Below are positions 15,651-16,458 of a stretch of DNA of 16,458 nucleotides, one piece after another. Source of the stretch: CAZWVR01 sp964637235 (GTDB lineage Bacteria; Bacteroidota; Bacteroidia; Bacteroidales; S143-33). The position numbers and the translations under genes were made by a program. Numbering within the stretch: position 1 is the stretch's first letter; each line of letters opens with the position of its first letter. Where the stretch lies: the NCBI GenBank assembly GCA_964637235.1, contig CAZWVR010000054.1, forward strand, positions 1 to 16,458, written 5' to 3'. The notes beneath the pieces were generated by a model that saw nothing but the letters and a program-made list of their open reading frames with translations, was not told the origin of the DNA and did not search any database.

Positions 15651-16458
15651 TTATAACCATCTTACAATTGGGAAATCTTGCCTATGCGGCAACAAAGAAT
15701 GCTTAGGAAACATTCTTATTGCAATTTTATTTATACCGGCTTTTTGCGGCTTAAATTCAACACTATAATAAGCATTACTTTTATGAATTTTAACTAATTT
15801 AAATTCAGTTTTTTGCAAAATGTTTAATTTATTATCGCTTTCATCAGTGATAATCAATTCTATTCCGATACTTTCTGGCGAAATATCTTTTAGATTTAAT
15901 ACTACTTGTGCACTATAAGTTTTTGAAGGGATAAGAGATTTATCTTTAATCTGAGGCATAATTACATCAAGTACTTCAATATTATCCCATGAATGCAAAA
16001 TACGTCTTTTCCAAGCATAGAGTTTTTGAACTTTTTCGAAGTCATTATCCAAAAGTTTTTTAGTACGCTTCCAAAGTTTAAGATAAAATTTATTTTTATA
16101 ATCATCTAACATTCTGGCAGTTGTAAAATTTGGGGCAATATAAGCGAAATTATTTTTTATCATTTCTATCCATTTTTCAGGGACATTATCCTCGTTTCTA
16201 TCATAAAATTTTGGAATAATTTCAGTTTCCAATATTTCATAGAGCATTTGAGCATCCAGTTGATCTTGGAATACTTGATCGTCATAAGTTCTTTGTTCGG
16301 GAAGCGCCCAACCGGCATTTTCCTTATATCCTTCAATCCACCAACCATCAAGGACGCTAAAATTAAGTGTTCCATTTACAGCAGCTTTCATACCACTTGT
16401 ACCACTGGCTTCCAGCGGTCTGGTAGGAGTATTTATCCATAAATCTACGCCAGAGACT
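15651..16458 (-). CDS. glgP: Alpha-glucan (glycogen/starch) phosphorylase, C-terminal part, N-terminus off the right edge
   Basis: Glycosyltransferase family 35 enzyme that releases glucose 1-phosphate from alpha-1,4-glucans using pyridoxal phosphate. The reading frame is open to the window edge (about 268 residues seen), continuing upstream of the first internal ATG at 16391 as VDLWINTPTRPLEASGTSGM, so the gene is cut by the window rather than short. EASGTSGMKAAVNG contains the PLP-binding lysine, followed by LNFSVLDGWWIEGY and NAGWALPE, typical of the bacterial phosphorylase subfamily. After the catalytic part comes a helical segment (about 90-160) and a beta-rich C-terminal domain (VLDVIMPQ to the end), as in the longer Bacteroidota and archaeal type. 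Only the C-terminal third is visible, so other catalytic residues cannot be checked. Confidence 0.92.
   Translation of the reverse strand, partial: VSGVDLWINTPTRPLEASGTSGMKAAVNGTLNFSVLDGWWIEGYKENAGWALPEQRTYDDQVFQDQLDAQMLYEILETEIIPKFYDRNEDNVPEKWIEMIKNNFAYIAPNFTTARMLDDYKNKFYLKLWKRTKKLLDNDFEKVQKLYAWKRRILHSWDNIEVLDVIMPQIKDKSLIPSKTYSAQVVLNLKDISPESIGIELIITDESDNKLNILQKTEFKLVKIHKSNAYYSVEFKPQKAGINKIAIRMFPKHSLLPHRQDFPIVRWL

Overview
This window looks like a piece of an AT-rich Bacteroidota chromosome, read with the standard code. The evidence is two kinds of type IX secretion (T9SS) C-terminal sorting domain, a PorP/SprF-family outer-membrane protein, an OlsF-like fused acyltransferase, lipid/ABC genes of Bacteroidota style, and A-rich leaders with few Shine-Dalgarno sequences. 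The order within the phylum cannot be fixed from this sequence. I see no tRNA, rRNA, CRISPR array, transposase or phage integrase.

Layout. (1) 1-2980, minus strand: a tight run of an OlsF-like two-domain acyltransferase, a LysE-type exporter and a sulfotransferase that runs off the left edge. (2) 3028-3690, plus: a PrsW-type intramembrane protease. It faces a 1020-residue ABCG-like ABC transporter (minus), and the two stop codons abut. (3) 6826-8339, minus: a DnaQ-type exonuclease whose stop overlaps the rlmB start by one base; nadD is divergent at 8381. (4) 8970-9146: GC-rich structured repeat, copy A. (5) 9286-13859, plus: a four-gene cell-surface operon with spacings of 11 nt, 1 nt and a 4-nt overlap. 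It holds a PKD protein with a type B T9SS tail, a PorP/SprF protein carrying an OmpA-like domain, a very small type A T9SS cargo and a tail-fibre-like protein. (6) 13893-14154: repeat copy B, inverted relative to copy A. (7) 14162-16458, minus: pepD and the C-terminal third of an alpha-glucan phosphorylase that runs off the right edge.

How the genes fit together. The four-gene cluster reads as one secretion and surface-adhesion unit. PorP/SprF proteins are known partners for type B cargo, and here the partner is fused to a peptidoglycan-binding-type domain. The left operon suggests amino-acid-lipid metabolism with an exporter and a sulfate-transfer step. The remaining genes (rlmB, nadD, exonuclease, pepD, glgP) are housekeeping or central metabolism.

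The most unusual items are three. One is the pair of GC-rich modular repeats bracketing the surface operon in inverted orientation. The second is the loss of the catalytic histidine in the acyltransferase domain of the OlsF-like protein. The third is the PorP-coiled coil-OmpA fusion. I found no clear new defence or mobile system.
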